Translations under genes and position numbers: made by a program
Shown here: positions 61,498-64,000 of the stretch, one piece after another
Position numbering within the stretch: position 1 is the stretch's first letter
How the letters are laid out: each line of letters begins with the position of its first letter
The notes under the pieces: generated by a model
Databases searched by the model: none
The model's input: only the letters and a program-made list of their open reading frames with translations
What the model was told of the DNA's origin: nothing
Assembly: GCA_035995885.1 (NCBI GenBank)
Contig: DASYKC010000085.1
Span: 14,086 to 78,085, forward strand
From: Schlegelella_A sp035995885
GTDB taxonomy: Bacteria; Pseudomonadota; Gammaproteobacteria; Burkholderiales; Burkholderiaceae_C
Reading direction: 5' to 3'
Length of the DNA: 64,000 nucleotides

Positions 61498-63303
61498 ATG
61501 AGTTTCCAGCTCTTCGGCCTGCCCGTGTCGCGAGGCATCGCGATCGGCCGGGCCGTGCTGGTCGCGTCGAGCCGGCTCGACGTCGCCCATTACTACGTCG
61601 CCGCCGGAGACGTCGAGGCCGAGATCGAGCGCCTGCGCATCGCGCGCGATGCGGTGGCGGGCGAGCTCGAGGCGATGCAGCGCGATCTGCCCAGCGAAGC
61701 GCCCGCGGAGCTCTCGGCCCTCCTCGACGTGCACCTGATGCTGCTGCACGACGACACGCTCACCGGTGCCACCAAGCAATGGATCCACGAGCGCCACTAC
61801 AACGCCGAGTGGGCGCTCTCGGCGCAGCTCGAGGTGCTGGCACGGCAGTTCGACGAAATGGAGGACGAGTACCTGCGCGAGCGGAAGGCCGACCTCGAGC
61901 AGGTCGTCGAGCGCCTCCTCGGCGTGCTCGCCCGCGGCGACGACGGCGCTTCTCCTCTCGTCAGCCATGCCGTCACGCCGGAGCAGAGCGGCGACGATCC
62001 GCTCGTGCTTATCGCCGGCGACATCTCGCCGGCTGACATGCTGCGCTTCAAGGGCGGCGTCTTTCTCGGCTTCGTCACCGACGTCGGCGGCAAGACCTCG
62101 CACACCGCGATCGTCGCGCGCAGCATGGACATCCCGGCGGTCGTCGGCGCGCGCGAGGCGAGCCGGCTGATTCGCCAGGACGACTGGGTCGTGATCGACG
62201 GCGACGCCGGCGTCGTCATCGTCGATCCGTCGCCGTTGGTGATCGCCGAGTACCGTGCCGTCAAGCGCCAACGCGACCTCGGTCGCGCCGGCCTGGCGCG
62301 CCTGCGCCACCTGCCGGCGGTGACGCTCGACGGTCAGCACGTCGAGCTGCTTGCCAACATCGAGCAGCCCGGCGACGCGGCCGCGGCGCTCGCCGCGGGC
62401 GCCGCGGGCATCGGCCTCTTCCGAAGCGAATTCCTGTTCATGAACCGCGACGGCGAGCTGCCCGGCGAAGACGAGCAGTTCGAGGCCTATCGGATCGCCG
62501 TCAAGGCAATGCATGGCCGGCCGGTGACGATCCGCACCGTCGACATCGGCGCCGACAAGTCGCTCGACCGGATGTCGGCGAACGAGCTTCGCCACGAGCA
62601 TGCACTCAATCCCGCGCTCGGCCTGCGCGCGATCCGCTGGAGCCTGTCCGAGCCGGCGATGTTTCGCCAGCAGCTGCGCGCCATCCTGCGTGCGGCGGCG
62701 CACGGGCCGGTGCGCATCCTGATCCCGATGGTCGCGCACTTGAGCGAGGTCCGTCACACCATCGACGCCTTGGCGCGAGCACGCCAGCAGCTCGACGACG
62801 CCGGTCGCGCCTACGGCCCAGTGGAGCTCGGCGCGATGGTCGAGGTGCCTGCGGCCGCGCTGATGCTGCCCGCCTTCCTGCGCTACTTTGATTTCGTCTC
62901 GATCGGCACCAACGACCTCATCCAGTACACGCTCGCCATCGATCGCGCCGACGAGACCGTGGCTCATCTGTACAACGCCTGGCACCCGGCCGTTCTGCAG
63001 CTGGTGGCGCAGACGGTCGCTCGCGCCAATTGCCTGCACAAGAACGTCAGCGTCTGCGGCGAGATGGCCGGCGATCCCGCGTTCACCGAGCTGCTGCTCG
63101 GCATGGGCTTGCGCAGCTTCTCGATGCACCCGTCGCAGATCGTGACGATCAAGGAGCGCATCCTCGCCACAGACGCGAGCCGCTGGGCCGCAGCGCTCGG
63201 CCGCGTGCTCGAGGCCGACGACCCCGAGCGCGAGTGCCAGGCCATCGCGGTCGAGAGCCCGGCGCGCGTCGATCCGCTTGTCAGTGCGGCCGCGGCGATG
63301 TAG
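61498..63303 (+). CDS. ptsI: PTS enzyme I (phosphoenolpyruvate-protein phosphotransferase)
   Basis: A 601-residue EI. The phosphorylated His202 is in GGKTSHTAIVARSM. The PEP-binding barrel shows GIGLFRSEFLFMNR, ALRAIRW, MVEVPAAALM, FVSIGTNDLIQYTLAIDR and the catalytic Cys in SVCGEMAGD. Length is slightly over the usual ~575. ATG 61498 was chosen because the family begins there and a -10-like element lies just upstream. It starts the EI-HPr-EIIA relay. Confidence 0.95.
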   Translation: MSFQLFGLPVSRGIAIGRAVLVASSRLDVAHYYVAAGDVEAEIERLRIARDAVAGELEAMQRDLPSEAPAELSALLDVHLMLLHDDTLTGATKQWIHERHYNAEWALSAQLEVLARQFDEMEDEYLRERKADLEQVVERLLGVLARGDDGASPLVSHAVTPEQSGDDPLVLIAGDISPADMLRFKGGVFLGFVTDVGGKTSHTAIVARSMDIPAVVGAREASRLIRQDDWVVIDGDAGVVIVDPSPLVIAEYRAVKRQRDLGRAGLARLRHLPAVTLDGQHVELLANIEQPGDAAAALAAGAAGIGLFRSEFLFMNRDGELPGEDEQFEAYRIAVKAMHGRPVTIRTVDIGADKSLDRMSANELRHEHALNPALGLRAIRWSLSEPAMFRQQLRAILRAAAHGPVRILIPMVAHLSEVRHTIDALARARQQLDDAGRAYGPVELGAMVEVPAAALMLPAFLRYFDFVSIGTNDLIQYTLAIDRADETVAHLYNAWHPAVLQLVAQTVARANCLHKNVSVCGEMAGDPAFTELLLGMGLRSFSMHPSQIVTIKERILATDASRWAAALGRVLEADDPERECQAIAVESPARVDPLVSAAAAM

Positions 63304-63318
63304 ACTCGCAGGCTCGCC

Positions 63319-63356
63319 GCAGGGGGTCCGAAAGGCTCTTGGCCAACCCCCGGCGC
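63319..63356 (+). terminator. Possible hairpin after ptsI
   Basis: GGGGGT and AACCCCC flank a loop containing a second short GGC/GCC pairing, 15-50 bases after the ptsI stop. There is no T-run, so termination is uncertain. Confidence 0.25.
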
Positions 63357-63379
63357 TGCAGTTCAGACGGCCTCGCGGC

Positions 63380-63409
63380 TTGACAGTCCCCTGCAAAACG
63401 TGCGAGAAT
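63380..63409 (+). promoter_or_regulatory. Ribosomal RNA operon promoter
   Basis: A perfect -35 box TTGACA (63380-63385) and a -10-like GAGAAT (63404-63409) with an 18-base spacer, in an AT-richer stretch. It lies ~190 bases before the mature 16S end. This is the clearest sigma-70 promoter in the window. Confidence 0.7.
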
Positions 63410-63461
63410 CGTAGTCTTCGCTGATTGCTGCTTTGGCAGCTTTTCCAGCCGCCGCAAGGCC

Positions 63462-63474
63462 TGCTCTTTAAAAA
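63462..63474 (+). promoter_or_regulatory. boxA antitermination element of the rRNA leader
   Basis: TGCTCTTTAAAAA matches the boxA consensus used by the NusB/NusE antitermination complex in rrn leaders. It lies between the promoter and the 16S gene, as expected. The 63475-63596 remainder is leader/processing-stem sequence with an inverted repeat, gaagtgaagttcacttc. Confidence 0.75.
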
Positions 63475-63596
63475 CTGACAGCCGATAAGTGTGGGCGTTC
63501 GAGGCCGAGTGCCTTGGTCGAAAGACCGAGGTCTCATGGACCTTAAACGCTCATGAAGTGAAGTTCACTTCAATTCATTGAGTAAATATCAAGATC

Positions 63597-64000
<404 letters not shown>

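Overview
The window is about 64 kb of very GC-rich, gene-dense DNA. It ends in the first ~400 bases of a 16S rRNA gene whose sequence is betaproteobacterial and looks like Burkholderiales. The gene content agrees: a dac / D-amino-acid aminotransferase / ybeD-lipB-lipA cluster, an EIIA(Man)-HPr-EI phosphotransferase set without visible sugar permeases, a DUF1840 protein, and several branched-chain-amino-acid-type (HAAT) ABC importers. No phage, insertion sequence, CRISPR array or tRNA was found. No gap between genes exceeds 300 bases. The longest are 293 bases before the 16S gene and 256 bases at 16686-16941.

Layout. 1-1058: end of a liv-type importer (livG fragment, livF). 1092-5716 (minus): zinc-ribbon membrane protein, epimerase, 4-hydroxybenzoate hydroxylase (pobA) and an exported DsrE-like protein. 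5941-14953 (plus): Nei/Fpg-like glycosylase, HD-GYP and PAS signalling pair, cyclopropane fatty acid synthase, DUF1840, PEBP, histidine phosphatase, D-threonine-aldolase-like enzyme, fatty acid hydroxylase, Crp-type regulator. 14961-16685 (minus): phospholipase-D lipoprotein and a 33-residue membrane peptide. 16942-22463 (plus): IclR regulator and a complete HAAT importer. 22522-33528: housekeeping genes (ruvA and ruvB separated by a copper chaperone, phoH-ybeY, CorA-type transporter, hemB/hemJ, VanZ) and an alpha/beta hydrolase with its TetR regulator.

34396-50176 (plus) is the most unusual part, a tightly packed run of fourteen genes: FAH-family enzyme, alpha/beta hydrolase, two tandem paralogous amidohydrolases, HAAT permease LivH, a LivM interrupted by one in-frame TAG, a binding protein, LivG, a fusion of LivF with a UPF0261/Tm-1-like domain, a Tm-1-type TIM-barrel protein, a flotillin-like SPFH protein, an SRPBCC protein, an SRPBCC-quinone oxidoreductase fusion and a glyoxalase-fold protein. 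I infer import and hydrolysis of an unidentified, possibly cyclic amide or aromatic-derived substrate. The UPF0261 and TIM-barrel genes together reproduce the domain order of the plant Tm-1 protein.

50243-63303: ferredoxin, small hydrolase, D-Ala-D-Ala carboxypeptidase, aminotransferase, lipoate synthesis (lipB, lipA), zinc-ribbon membrane protein, EamA transporter, a degenerate histidine-kinase-like protein (minus), a CoA-transferase (minus), a lipoprotein, and EIIA(Man)-ptsH-ptsI. The rrn promoter, boxA and 16S gene close the window.

A window-wide signal is that many transcription units have a -10-like hexamer ending 6-8 bases before the start codon (hemB, hemJ, ruvA, ruvB, ptsI, a CoA-transferase and a lipoprotein gene). 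This would make their mRNAs leaderless. Genes inside operons are mostly coupled by ATGA, GTGA or TGATG overlaps.
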